This document shows, piece by piece, positions 20,234 to 28,024 of a stretch of DNA of 64,000 nt. The notes beneath the pieces were generated by a model, which ran no database searches, was not told the origin of the DNA, and saw nothing but the letters and a program-made list of their open reading frames with translations. The stretch spans positions 930,001 to 994,000 of the forward strand of contig NZ_CP114599.1 in assembly GCF_027286305.1 (NCBI RefSeq). Direction: 5' to 3'. Source of the DNA: Phenylobacterium sp. NIBR 498073. Its GTDB lineage: Bacteria > Pseudomonadota > Alphaproteobacteria > Caulobacterales > Caulobacteraceae. Made by a program: the position numbers and the translations under genes. The stretch's first letter is position 1; each line of letters starts with the position of its first letter.

Positions 20234-21166
20234 CTATGCGGCCTTGCCGGCCGCCAGCGCCAGCACCTTCAGGTAGCCGCCCGGCTCGATCAGCATCTGC
20301 TCGCCGACGCCCTTGGCCCGCAGCAGGCGATGCACGCGGGGCAGGTTGTAGCAGGGCACATGCATGAACATGTGATGCTCGCAGTGATAGTTCACATAGT
20401 AGGGCGCGATCAGCAGCCGCTCGACGAAACCGGCCTTTGTGGTGCGCGCCTGGCGCATGGGGTCGGGCTCGCCCACGTCGATGCAGGCGTGCTCGGCGAT
20501 GTTGCGCAGCCGGGTGACCAGCGGCAGCCAGGTCGCCTGCGGCAGCACCCATAGCACCGGCCAGGCCCACCATAGGCCGAACGGCGCCCCCAAGGCCGTG
20601 ACGATCAGGCCGAACCCCAGCCAGCGGCGCTTGTCCTTGATCTCCTGGACGATGATCGGAAGCAGCGGGTCACCGGCCTTGCGCTTCTTCAGCTTGGCGA
20701 CGAGGCCCCCGAACCGCTGCTTGAAGAAGGTCTGGCCGGTCAGGTCGCGGATGATCTTGCGGCGCAGCGACAGACGGGTGATCGGAAATGGCGCCGACAG
20801 CACCAGGTCGGGGTCCTCGCCCTGCTGGGCGAAGCGGTGGTGCGTCAGGTGATAGGGCCGGTAGCGGTGCAGGCCGCCGGGCGTCAGCCACTCGCCGAGG
20901 AAGTCGTTGACCTTCAGGTTCTTGTGCAGGGCGCCGTGGGCGGCGTCGTGCATCAGGATCGCCAGCCCGAGCTGGCGCGTGCCGATGATCATCACCGCCA
21001 GCGGCAGGGTCAGCGGCCAGACCACGACCATCGCGCCGGCCGCCAGGATCAGCGCCCAGGCGTGGGCGATCATGGCCGGGCCGCGCCAGGACGAGCGGGC
21101 CGAGATCGGCGCCCATTCCTGGTCGGTGAAGAAGTCCTTGGGCGAAAGGCGGGCGGCCGCGGCCAT
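20234..21166 (-). CDS. Membrane fatty acid desaturase family protein
   Basis: A 310-residue membrane diiron desaturase/hydroxylase. The three histidine boxes are HDAAHGALH (about residue 73), HLTHHRF (about 105) and HCEHHMF (about 266), the typical order and spacing. Two membrane helix pairs separate them. It probably introduces a double bond or hydroxyl into a lipid chain or carotenoid. The ATG overlaps the stop of a TetR gene upstream (TGATG), which suggests co-expression and regulation by that TetR. The exact substrate is not predictable. Confidence 0.88.
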   Translation of the reverse strand: MAAAARLSPKDFFTDQEWAPISARSSWRGPAMIAHAWALILAAGAMVVVWPLTLPLAVMIIGTRQLGLAILMHDAAHGALHKNLKVNDFLGEWLTPGGLHRYRPYHLTHHRFAQQGEDPDLVLSAPFPITRLSLRRKIIRDLTGQTFFKQRFGGLVAKLKKRKAGDPLLPIIVQEIKDKRRWLGFGLIVTALGAPFGLWWAWPVLWVLPQATWLPLVTRLRNIAEHACIDVGEPDPMRQARTTKAGFVERLLIAPYYVNYHCEHHMFMHVPCYNLPRVHRLLRAKGVGEQMLIEPGGYLKVLALAAGKAA

Positions 21167-21780
21167 CAGTCGTGTCCTCCGTTGGCGCCGTGCCGCATCA
21201 GGGCGAGCATCTCGTCGACGGCTTCCTGCGTGGTGGCGCCGGTCGCCCCGTCGCGCAGGGCCACTCCTAGGCCCAGGGTCCAGAACCGCCGTGCGGTGAC
21301 GGCTGGGTCATCGCCGCCGCTCCAGCCGCGCCTTGCCTTGGTCTCGGCATAGGCGCGGTCGCCCTGGGCGTGCAGCCGCTCGAACGTGCGCTCGACCTGC
21401 GGGACCAGGTCCTGCCGCCGGCGGGTCAGGGACAGCGCCTCGACGAACAGCGCCAGGCCCGGCGATCCGATCACGGTCTCGACCAGCACGCGGTTGTAGT
21501 GCGGCCCGCTGGCCGCCCCGGCGGCGGCCTCTTCAGCCTGGCGGGCGACATAGAGCACCTCGCGGCAGGCGGCCTCGACGAACAGGGCCTCCTTGGTGCG
21601 AAAGTAGTAGGTGATCTGGCTGGGGAACGCGCCGGCCGCCGCGGCGATGTCGGCCACCGCCACGCCCGCCAGCCCCTGGTCCTTGAACAGCGTCACGGCC
21701 GCGTCGAGCAGGCGCGAACGCATCCGCTTGCCCGGCTCGCGCACCGCCCGCATCGCCTTCAGGGGTTGCACCTTCGACAT
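21166..21780 (-). CDS. TetR family transcriptional regulator
   Basis: A 204-residue regulator with an N-terminal helix-turn-helix (about residues 17-60: RSRLLDAAVTLFKDQGLAGVAVADIAAAAG followed by QITYYFRTKEALF) and an all-helical ligand domain. It is co-transcribed with, and overlaps by one base, the desaturase, so it probably senses a lipid or acyl-CoA and controls desaturation, in the manner of FabR or DesT (analogy only). A palindromic operator candidate lies on its own start codon, suggesting autorepression. Confidence 0.88.
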   Translation of the reverse strand: MSKVQPLKAMRAVREPGKRMRSRLLDAAVTLFKDQGLAGVAVADIAAAAGAFPSQITYYFRTKEALFVEAACREVLYVARQAEEAAAGAASGPHYNRVLVETVIGSPGLALFVEALSLTRRRQDLVPQVERTFERLHAQGDRAYAETKARRGWSGGDDPAVTARRFWTLGLGVALRDGATGATTQEAVDEMLALMRHGANGGHD

Positions 21781-21799
21781 GACGTTATTTGTACGTCAT
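21779..21799. promoter_or_regulatory. Palindromic operator on the TetR start
   Basis: Perfect 7-bp arms ATGACGT and ACGTCAT separated by seven bases, covering the ATG of the TetR gene and its upstream -10 region. Such a site is a natural TetR operator and implies autoregulation of the TetR-desaturase operon. Confidence 0.55.
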
Positions 21800-21816
21800 A
21801 CAAGGAATGCGGTCAA
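21788..21816 (-). promoter_or_regulatory. Promoter of the TetR-desaturase operon
   Basis: On the minus strand, TTGACC (21811-21816) and TACAAA (21788-21793) are separated by exactly 17 bases, a good sigma70-type -35/-10 pair. Transcription would begin about seven bases later, at or next to the ATG, predicting a leaderless or nearly leaderless mRNA; there is indeed no Shine-Dalgarno sequence. Confidence 0.5.
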
Positions 21817-21839
21817 TCAACCGGGGTGCGGCGAACGCG

Positions 21840-22610
21840 TCAGGCGTTGCGCGCCATCAGGCCTCCGTCCACCGGAATGGTCACGCCGGTGATGTAGGAG
21901 GCCGCCGGCAGGCATAGGCTCAGGGTGATGTGGGCGACCTCGTCGGGCTGGCCGTAGCGGCCGAGCGCCGTGCGCCGTTTGGCGAACACCGCCTTCTGGT
22001 CGTCCGGGATGGCCGCCGTCATGCCGGTGGCGATCGGCCCGGGGCAGATGCAGTTGACCGTGATCCCTTCGCGGCCCAGCTCCACCGCCAGCGCCCGGGT
22101 CAGGCCGGTGACCCCGGCCTTGGCCGCCGCGTAGGGGCTGTCCATCGCCGTCGCCCCCAGCGCCTCGGTCGAGGCGATGTTGACGATCCGCGGGGCGGGC
22201 GAGGCGCGCAGGAACGGCAGGGCTGCGCGGATCACCCGCTGGTGGGCGCTGAGCAGGATCGCCAGCGAGCGGTCCCACACCACCTCGTAGTCATCGCTGT
22301 CGATCGGCGAGAAGGCCGAGATGCCGGCGTTGTTGATCACGGCGTCGAGCCCGCCCAGTTCCGCAGCGATCTGCGGTACGACGGCGGTAATCTCCGCGGC
22401 GTCGGAGACGTCCAGTTTCCACGCCCGTGCGCTCAGGCCGCGGGCCGCCAGCTCGTCGGCGACCGCGGCCGCTGGCGCCAGGGCGTGGTCGGTGACCGCC
22501 ACGTGCGCGCCTTCTTCGGCGAACACCTCGGCCGTCGCCCGACCCATGCCCGAGCCGGCGCCGGTGACCAGCACCCGCGCCCCCTTCATCGATCGGCTGA
22601 GGCGGCTCAC
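21840..22610 (-). CDS. SDR family oxidoreductase
   Basis: A 256-residue short-chain dehydrogenase. TGAGSGMG (nucleotide binding), NNAG, and the catalytic YAAAK of the Ser-Tyr-x3-Lys system (with S in IVNIASTEA) are present; the C-terminus [13 protein letters not shown] is typical. I choose the GTG at 22610: GGAGGA lies eight bases upstream, and it overlaps the stop of the next SDR as GTGA. An internal ATG 21 bases later lacks such a site. With the upstream SDR it forms a two-gene operon, divergent from a MerR regulator; substrate unknown. Confidence 0.88.
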   Translation of the reverse strand: MSRLSRSMKGARVLVTGAGSGMGRATAEVFAEEGAHVAVTDHALAPAAAVADELAARGLSARAWKLDVSDAAEITAVVPQIAAELGGLDAVINNAGISAFSPIDSDDYEVVWDRSLAILLSAHQRVIRAALPFLRASPAPRIVNIASTEALGATAMDSPYAAAKAGVTGLTRALAVELGREGITVNCICPGPIATGMTAAIPDDQKAVFAKRRTALGRYGQPDEVAHITLSLCLPAASYITGVTIPVDGGLMARNA

Positions 22611-23341
22611 AGGCTCAATCCTCCGTCCACGACCAGGGTCTGACCGACGACATACGAGGCTAGCGGGGAGGCCAGGAACAGCGCCGCCCCGGCCATGTCG
22701 GCGGGCTCGCCCATGCGGCCGGCCGGGATGCGGCTCAGCGCCCCGCGCAGCCGGTCGGGATGCTCGGTGGTGACCTTGGTCAGCTTGGTGTCGACCAGGC
22801 CGGGGGCCAGGCCGTTCACCCGGATGCCGTCGCTGGCCCAGGCCTGGCCGAGGGTCTTGGTCAGGCTGACCGCTCCGGCCTTCGAGGCGGCATAGGCCGG
22901 ATTGCCGCGATTGGCCTGGAAGCCGGACACTGAGCTGACGATGATGATCGAGCCCTTCGCCGCCGCCAGCATGTCGTGGAACTTGGCCGCGCAGGCCATC
23001 AGGCTGTCGAGGTTGACCGCCATGACCTGGTCCCAGCCGGCGCGCTCGAACTCGCCGCGCCGGTAGACCACCGTGCCCTGGCACAGCACCAGCACGTCCA
23101 GCTGCTCGAAGTCGGGAAGGGTGTCGGCGATCGCGTCCCGATCGGCCACGTCGACCTGGGCATAGGCCAGTCCCATGAGGTCGGAACCTTCCACGCCGGC
23201 ATAGTCCGCGGCGCTCGGGCGGGTGCCCCAGACGTGGACCTCCGCGCCGCGCGCCCGGAAGCCTTGCGCGATCCCGTTGCCGATCCCGCTCGAACCGCCG
23301 ACGACCAGTACGGTCCGGCCGGTGAAGTCCAGTTCACCCAT
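22607..23341 (-). CDS. SDR family oxidoreductase
   Basis: A 244-residue short-chain dehydrogenase with the cofactor motif [10 protein letters not shown], an LCQG in place of the usual NNAG, a catalytic Ser in VSSVSG and YAASK. The end [14 protein letters not shown] fits the family. The unusual LCQGT motif suggests a divergent subgroup. GAGGA lies seven bases before the ATG. It is the first gene of the SDR pair; two tandem SDRs beside a MerR regulator could form a short catabolic step, possibly in fatty acid, terpene or amino acid breakdown (inference). Confidence 0.88.
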   Translation of the reverse strand: MGELDFTGRTVLVVGGSSGIGNGIAQGFRARGAEVHVWGTRPSAADYAGVEGSDLMGLAYAQVDVADRDAIADTLPDFEQLDVLVLCQGTVVYRRGEFERAGWDQVMAVNLDSLMACAAKFHDMLAAAKGSIIIVSSVSGFQANRGNPAYAASKAGAVSLTKTLGQAWASDGIRVNGLAPGLVDTKLTKVTTEHPDRLRGALSRIPAGRMGEPADMAGAALFLASPLASYVVGQTLVVDGGLSL

Positions 23342-23405
23342 CGTCTCGTCCTCCCATTTTTCGACATCCTCACGCCGCAGGGAGGGGTGCGGCAATGCTC
23401 ACCCA

Positions 23406-23430
23406 ACGTCAGCATTGACGTGAACGTAAG
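23406..23430. promoter_or_regulatory. Cluster of ACGT half-sites between SDR and MerR genes
   Basis: ACGTCA-GCAT-TGACGT (23406-23421) is a perfect inverted repeat, followed by a third ACGT at 23424-23427 giving ACGT-GA-ACGT. The region is the shared upstream region of the divergent SDR operon and MerR gene. LiuR-type MerR regulators bind ACGT-containing palindromes, so this is a plausible site for the adjacent MerR protein. Confidence 0.45.
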
Positions 23431-23499
23431 GTCAGGGAACTGTTCGTGGTGACGGGCGCGGAACAAGCCCCGCGCTTCAGAGACAAACGGGAGGTACAG

Positions 23500-23916
23500 A
23501 TGCTCCAGAAGCTTCGCCGTCCGGCGACGACTTTCACCATCACCCAGCTTTGCCGCGAGTTCGGAACGACCCCACGGGCGCTCCGCTACTACGAGGAGCA
23601 GGGCCTGCTGTCGCCCAGCCGTGAGGGCCAGGCGCGCATCTACACCTATCGCGACCGCGCGCGGCTGACCCTGATCCTGCGCGGCAAGCACGTCGGGCTG
23701 TCGCTCGCGGAGATCCGCGACATCCTCGACCTCTACGAACGTGACGACGACCTGACCGCCCAGAACACTCAAGCCCTTGGCAAGTTCAAGGAGCGGATCA
23801 AGGCGTTCGAGGAGCAACGCCGCGAGATCGATCAGGCGATCGACGTGCTGCACGACGCCAGCGCCCGGCTGGAAGCTGCGCTCGCCGAGCGCGCCGGCCG
23901 CGCCGCCTTCGGTTAG
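23500..23916 (+). CDS. MerR family regulator (LiuR-like)
   Basis: A 138-residue regulator. The winged-helix part is TFTITQLCREFGTTPRALRYYEEQGLLSPSREGQARIYTYRDRARL (about residues 10-53), followed by LGLSLAEIRDILDLY-type helices and a long coiled coil (about 80-138). It lacks the cysteines of metal-sensing MerR proteins, so it resembles regulators of branched-chain amino acid or fatty acid catabolism (LiuR/ PbtA type). I start at the ATG with GGGAGG five bases upstream; an earlier GTG is open but has no such site. It is divergent from the two SDR genes. Confidence 0.85.
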   Translation: MLQKLRRPATTFTITQLCREFGTTPRALRYYEEQGLLSPSREGQARIYTYRDRARLTLILRGKHVGLSLAEIRDILDLYERDDDLTAQNTQALGKFKERIKAFEEQRREIDQAIDVLHDASARLEAALAERAGRAAFG

Positions 23917-23933
23917 GGGCGTCCCGTGGCGGT

Positions 23934-24944
23934 CTAGAACCCCGCCACGGGGCCTTTCCAGGCCCCGGCCGCCAGGGCCAGGAACAACAGCAGCCCGGCC
24001 AGATAGTTGGACCTGAACAGCGCCAGCGCCAGCGGGCCATCGTTGACGTCGATCCGGGCCGCCTGCCGTGACAGGTGCATGCCGAACAGCGCCGCCAGCG
24101 GCAGGAACAGCGGGCCCATGCCCCCGGCCCAGGCGGCCGCCAACGCCAGGGCGAAGCTCAGCACGTAGAAGATCAGCACGCCCTTCTGGACGTTCGCGCC
24201 CAGGCGGCGGGTCGACGACTTGATCCCGGCCAGGGCGTCGTCCTCCAGATCCTGGATCGCGTAGATCGTGTCGTAGCCGAGCGTCCAGAAGATCCCGGAG
24301 GCGTAGAGCAGCGCCGCCGCCAGGGTCAGCCGCCCGATCTCCAGCTGGTCGGCTGGGACCAGCGCCGCGCCGCCGGCCTGCGCCGCCAGCCAGCCATAGG
24401 CGCTGACCGACCCCGTGGCCGCGGCGAAGCCGAGTAGGGCGCCCCAGTTGAAGGTCAGGCCCAGCCACGCCTGCGGCCACCAGGTGATGCGCTTCATGAA
24501 CGGATAGCCCGCGACCAGCGCCAGGGAGAGCACGCCCAACCCTACCGCCAGCGGCGTCATGCTGAGCAGCAGGCCCAGCGAGATCAGGCTACAGACGACG
24601 ATGAAGCCCCAGGCCTGGCGCACGCTGATCTGGCCCGACGCCACCGGTCGCATGGCCGTGCGGGCGACCTTGGCGTCGAAGTCGCGGTCGACGATGTCGT
24701 TGAACGCGCAGCCGGCCGCCCGCATCAGCGCCGCGCCGACGAAGATCTTGGCCAGCAACAACAGGTCGGGCAGCTTGCCGTCCATCGCCGCGGCCAACGC
24801 CGCGCCCTGCCAGCCGGGCAGCATCAGCAGCCAGATCCCCGCCGGTCGGTCGAAACGGCCCAGCTTCAGCCAGGGCTGCACCGCAGCGGGCGCGTGGCGG
24901 TCGACCCAGTTGCTGGGCGCGGCGTCGGGCAGTTGGGTGGTCAT
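23934..24944 (-). CDS. ubiA: 4-hydroxybenzoate polyprenyltransferase
   Basis: A 336-residue membrane prenyltransferase, eight to nine predicted helices. The first aspartate motif is NDIVDRDFDAKVARTAMRP and the second is YAIQDLEDDALAGIKSS; both bind Mg2+-diphosphate. It attaches the polyprenyl chain to 4-hydroxybenzoate in ubiquinone synthesis. N-terminal WLKLGRFDRPAGIWLLMLP is diagnostic of UbiA rather than of heme or chlorophyll synthases. It is monocistronic here; ubiD is at 11021-12544. Confidence 0.94.
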   Translation of the reverse strand: MTTQLPDAAPSNWVDRHAPAAVQPWLKLGRFDRPAGIWLLMLPGWQGAALAAAMDGKLPDLLLLAKIFVGAALMRAAGCAFNDIVDRDFDAKVARTAMRPVASGQISVRQAWGFIVVCSLISLGLLLSMTPLAVGLGVLSLALVAGYPFMKRITWWPQAWLGLTFNWGALLGFAAATGSVSAYGWLAAQAGGAALVPADQLEIGRLTLAAALLYASGIFWTLGYDTIYAIQDLEDDALAGIKSSTRRLGANVQKGVLIFYVLSFALALAAAWAGGMGPLFLPLAALFGMHLSRQAARIDVNDGPLALALFRSNYLAGLLLFLALAAGAWKGPVAGF

Positions 24945-25110
24945 GGGTTGGCTTTACTCCGCCTGTGGCGTTGCGGCCACTCCTGCGCTGCAACTCTGCG
25001 GTGCGGGTGAAATAACGCCGGTCATTGCGATTGACAGGGCGAATCCATGCGCGCAGTTTGCGTCCCGTCGTCGTCCGGCCCCGCAACCATCTGACAGGGA
25101 GGTGATCATC
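24945..25110. other. Divergent upstream region of ubiA and a small ORF
   Basis: Between ubiA (minus) and the small ORF at 25111 (plus) I see no gene. TTGACA at 25031-25036 is a perfect -35 hexamer facing right; no strong -10 follows at 16-18 bases. A GGGAGGTGAT Shine-Dalgarno sequence closes the region just before the small ORF. Confidence 0.4.
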
Positions 25111-25185
25111 GTGGCAGCACTAAATCATCGCCTGCAGATGCCGTCTGTCGCCGTGATCGCCTTCGCAGGACGGTTCCGCGACTAA
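25111..25185 (+). CDS. Putative 24-residue small protein or leader peptide
   Basis: GTG-initiated ORF of 24 codons ending TAA, preceded by GGGAGGTGAT with a six-base spacing; GGAGGTGA is fully complementary to the 16S rRNA 3' end. The predicted peptide starts MAALNHRLQMP, has a hydrophobic middle (SVAVIAFAG) and ends GRFRD. It has no recognised family. It lies upstream of a methyltransferase and an ABC exporter with hairpins in between, so it could be a regulatory leader peptide, a membrane-active microprotein, or a substrate of the following genes. The strong ribosome site is the main evidence. Confidence 0.5.
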   Translation: MAALNHRLQMPSVAVIAFAGRFRD

Positions 25186-25239
25186 GTCGCGCCCGGCCCC
25201 GGCAGCGGGCTGATCTGCACCTCCATCGCCAGTCTGAAA

Positions 25240-25325
25240 GCGCGTTCGTTCGCGCAGCTCTGGCGCTCCCCGATTCCACGGATTTCCCCATCGCAACGCG
25301 CGAAATCCGTCCGTCTCGAAAGACG
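25240..25325 (+). promoter_or_regulatory. Three consecutive hairpins upstream of a methyltransferase
   Basis: GCGCG-TTCGTT-CGCGC (25240-25255), then ACGGATTTC with GAAATCCGT after 15 bases (25278-25310, nine perfect base pairs), then CGTCT-CGAA-AGACG (25312-25325). The last lies six bases before the ATG and leaves no accessible Shine-Dalgarno sequence. This arrangement after a short leader ORF resembles attenuation or translational control. Confidence 0.5.
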
Positions 25326-25330
25326 ACGAC

Positions 25331-26128
25331 ATGCCTATCGCAGAACCCATTTCGGTTCCGACCAACGCCCCCCATCCCAATCGCTACGGGGCGATTTGCA
25401 CAGAGGTCTACGACCTCGACAAACCGCCGGGCTCGCTGCCCGACGTGCCGTTCTATCTGGAGCGGCTCGCGGGGACCGACGGTCCGATCCTCGAGGCCGG
25501 GGTCGGAACCGGCCGCCTGCTGATCCCGCTGCTCGAGGCTGGACTGGAGGTGGAGGGCTTCGACCGCTCCGCCGACATGCTGGCCTCGTGCGCCCGCCAC
25601 TGCGCCGCGCGAGGCCTTGCGCCCGCGCTCCGCCAGGCGCGGTTCCAGGACTTCGGCTACGAGCACGACTTCGCGGCGATCCTCGTGCCGGTCGGGACCT
25701 TCACCCTGCTGGACGACTTCGCAGAGGCGCTGGCGGTGCTGAAGCGGTTCTTCGATCACCTCCGTCCCGGCGGGCGGCTGCTGATCGACCTGATGCCGCT
25801 CGGCTACCTGGTGAGCGAGCAACCGGACATTCGCACCTGGACGACGCCCTCGGGCGACGTTCTGCGGATCGAAGGCCGGGCCGTGGAGATCGATCTCGTA
25901 CGCCAGCGTCGGGTCACCCACGACCGCTACGAGCGCTGGCGCGACGGCCGGCTGGTCGAGACCGAGCTGGAGGTGATGGCCTTCCGGCTCTGGGGCTTGA
26001 AGGAGTTCGAACTGGCGCTCGCCGCGGCGGGCTTCACGGACATCCTCGTAAGCGCCGACCACCAGCCCGGCCGGCCGCCCGGCCGGTCGAGCCGCATACT
26101 CAATTTCGAGGCCCGGCGACCCGTCTAG
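25331..26128 (+). CDS. Class I SAM-dependent methyltransferase
   Basis: A 265-residue methyltransferase. The SAM-binding motif ILEAGVGTGRLLIPLLEAG (about residues 54-72) is followed by the acidic loop FDRSADMLA, then FGYEHDFAAILVPVGTF and LRPGGRLLIDLMPL, giving a Rossmann fold of the Methyltransf_25 type. No domain identifies the substrate. There is almost no Shine-Dalgarno site, and the ATG is preceded by a hairpin, so translation may be controlled. It is the first gene of a plus-strand cluster with two ABC exporters and another methyltransferase. Confidence 0.85.
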   Translation: MPIAEPISVPTNAPHPNRYGAICTEVYDLDKPPGSLPDVPFYLERLAGTDGPILEAGVGTGRLLIPLLEAGLEVEGFDRSADMLASCARHCAARGLAPALRQARFQDFGYEHDFAAILVPVGTFTLLDDFAEALAVLKRFFDHLRPGGRLLIDLMPLGYLVSEQPDIRTWTTPSGDVLRIEGRAVEIDLVRQRRVTHDRYERWRDGRLVETELEVMAFRLWGLKEFELALAAAGFTDILVSADHQPGRPPGRSSRILNFEARRPV

Positions 26129-26140
26129 GGGCGCGGCAGC

Positions 26141-26178
26141 GGCGCTGGGGTCCGTGCTCCCCCACGGGCCCCGGCGCC
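26141..26178 (+). terminator. Very long hairpin between methyltransferase and ABC exporter
   Basis: GGCGCTGGGGTCCGTG pairs with CACGGGCCCCGGCGCC (16 base pairs including two G-U) around a six-base loop. A second hairpin, CCCGGC-GGCT-GCCGGG, follows at 26202-26217. Neither has a U-tract. They may terminate the methyltransferase mRNA or regulate the exporter. Confidence 0.55.
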
Positions 26179-26236
26179 CACCCTCGATGTCTCAATTTAC
26201 CCCCGGCGGCTGCCGGGCCGATTTGCGAAACGCGTT

Positions 26237-28024
26237 ATGACCGACATTCTCGACGACGACCTCGACCGTCCCCGAACCCTGACCAACCGTCAGGTGCTCG
26301 GCTTCATGGCCGGGCACTGGATGCGCGAGCCGAAGAAGTTCGCCCTGATCATCGGCTTTGGCCTGATCGCCACGATCTGCGACCTGTCGATCCCCTGGGC
26401 GACGCGCGGCCTGATCAACGCCGTCTCCAGCCCGGACAAGGTGACCGACGCGGCCTGGATCGCCTGGGCCTCGCTCTCGGGCCTCTATCTGGTGTTCTAC
26501 ATGTCCCGGACCAGCATGTTCCGGGTGATGAACGGCTTCTACGCTCGGATCATGTCGCGCATGGTCAAGGAAGGCTTCGCCCGCGTGCAGGCCTTCTCCT
26601 CGGACTGGCACGCCTCGAACTTCGCCGGCGCCACGGTGCGGCGCGTCAGCCGCGCCATGTGGGGCTATGACAGCGCTGCCGACGCCCTGATCGCCATGCT
26701 GCTCCCCACCGTCCTGGTGCTCGGCGGCCTGGCGATCTCGCTGGGCCTGCGCTGGCCGCTGGCGGGGCTGTTCGTCGCGGTCGTGATCGTCGCCTTCGCG
26801 ACCTACAACATCCTGATGTCGGTGCGTTTCGTGCGCCCGGCCAACCTGCGGTCCACCGCCCTCGACTCCGAGATCGGCGCGGCCCTGGCCGACGCCATCG
26901 GCGCCAACCCGACGGTCAAGAGCTTCGGGGCCGAGGAGCGCGAGGAGGCCCGTTTCGCCCAGACCGCCGACGCTTGGCGCTGGGCGGTGAACAAGACCTG
27001 GGACCGCTTCAACGTCGTGGGCCTGGGCCAGAACCTGCTGCTGATCATCCTGCAGGCCGGCCTCACCGGGTTCCTCGTCCACGCCTGGGCGCAAGGTCAG
27101 GCGACCCCGGGCGACGTGGCCTTCGCGATCACCTCGTTCATCGTCATGGCCGGCTACATGCGCAACTTCAGCGAGATCACCCAGATGCTCCAGAAGGGCC
27201 TGGACGACATGCTGGACGTGGCGACCTACATGCGCACCGAGCCGCAACTGAACGACCACGCGCAGGCGCGGCCGTTCCGCGGCGACCTGGGCGAGGTCAT
27301 CTTCGACCGGGTCACCTTCGGCTACGCCAACCAGCCGCGGCCGCTCTACGAGGGCTTCACCCTGATCGTCGCGCCGGGCGAGCGCATCGCCCTGGTCGGC
27401 CCGACCGGGGCGGGCAAATCCACCTTCGTGAAGCTGATCCAGCGTCTGTACGACGTACAGAGCGGCCGGATCCTGATCGATGGTCAGGACATCTCCAAGG
27501 TCGGCCAGACCAGCCTGCGGCGCGCTATCGCCGTGGTGCCGCAGGACCCGGCCCTGTTCCACCGCAGCATCGCCGAGAACATCGCCTACGCCAGACCCGA
27601 TGCGACGGCGGACGAGGTGATACTGGCCGCCAAGCGGGCCCGCGCCCACGACTTCATCGCCCGCCTGCCGAACGGCTACGACACGCCGGTCGGCGAGCGC
27701 GGGGTGAAGCTGTCGGGCGGCGAGCGCCAGCGGGTGGCCATCGCCCGCGCCTTCCTGGCCGACGCGCCGATCCTGGTCCTCGACGAGGCGACCTCGTCGC
27801 TGGACGTGGAGACCGAACGCCTGGTCCAGGCGGCGATGGAGGAACTGATGGTCGGGCGCACGACCATCGTCATCGCCCACCGGTTGTCGACCATCCGCGG
27901 CGCCGACCGGATCCTGGTCTTCGACCGCGGCCGGATCGTCGAGGAGGGCCGCCACGCCGAACTGATCGACAAGGGCGGCGCCTATGCGCGGCTGCACGCC
28001 GTGACCGAAGGAACCGAGCTGTGA
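26237..28024 (+). CDS. ABC exporter half-transporter, first of a pair
   Basis: A 595-residue membrane-ATPase fusion. The membrane domain has predicted helices in the first 330 residues. The ATPase carries Walker A GPTGAGKST (residues 388-396), signature LSGGERQR, Walker B ILVLDEATSSLD with catalytic Glu, and the H-loop IAHRLSTI. Stop and the next start overlap as GTGA. The paralogue has exactly the same length and similar motifs, so the two probably form a heterodimeric exporter. There is no good Shine-Dalgarno sequence, and hairpins precede it. Substrate unknown. Confidence 0.88.
   Translation: MTDILDDDLDRPRTLTNRQVLGFMAGHWMREPKKFALIIGFGLIATICDLSIPWATRGLINAVSSPDKVTDAAWIAWASLSGLYLVFYMSRTSMFRVMNGFYARIMSRMVKEGFARVQAFSSDWHASNFAGATVRRVSRAMWGYDSAADALIAMLLPTVLVLGGLAISLGLRWPLAGLFVAVVIVAFATYNILMSVRFVRPANLRSTALDSEIGAALADAIGANPTVKSFGAEEREEARFAQTADAWRWAVNKTWDRFNVVGLGQNLLLIILQAGLTGFLVHAWAQGQATPGDVAFAITSFIVMAGYMRNFSEITQMLQKGLDDMLDVATYMRTEPQLNDHAQARPFRGDLGEVIFDRVTFGYANQPRPLYEGFTLIVAPGERIALVGPTGAGKSTFVKLIQRLYDVQSGRILIDGQDISKVGQTSLRRAIAVVPQDPALFHRSIAENIAYARPDATADEVILAAKRARAHDFIARLPNGYDTPVGERGVKLSGGERQRVAIARAFLADAPILVLDEATSSLDVETERLVQAAMEELMVGRTTIVIAHRLSTIRGADRILVFDRGRIVEEGRHAELIDKGGAYARLHAVTEGTEL

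Noticed and set aside
26192..27997. A minus-strand open frame of 601 codons opposite the first ABC exporter
   Set aside because: Composition is that of a shadow frame and there is no ribosome site or domain; the plus strand has full ABC motifs.
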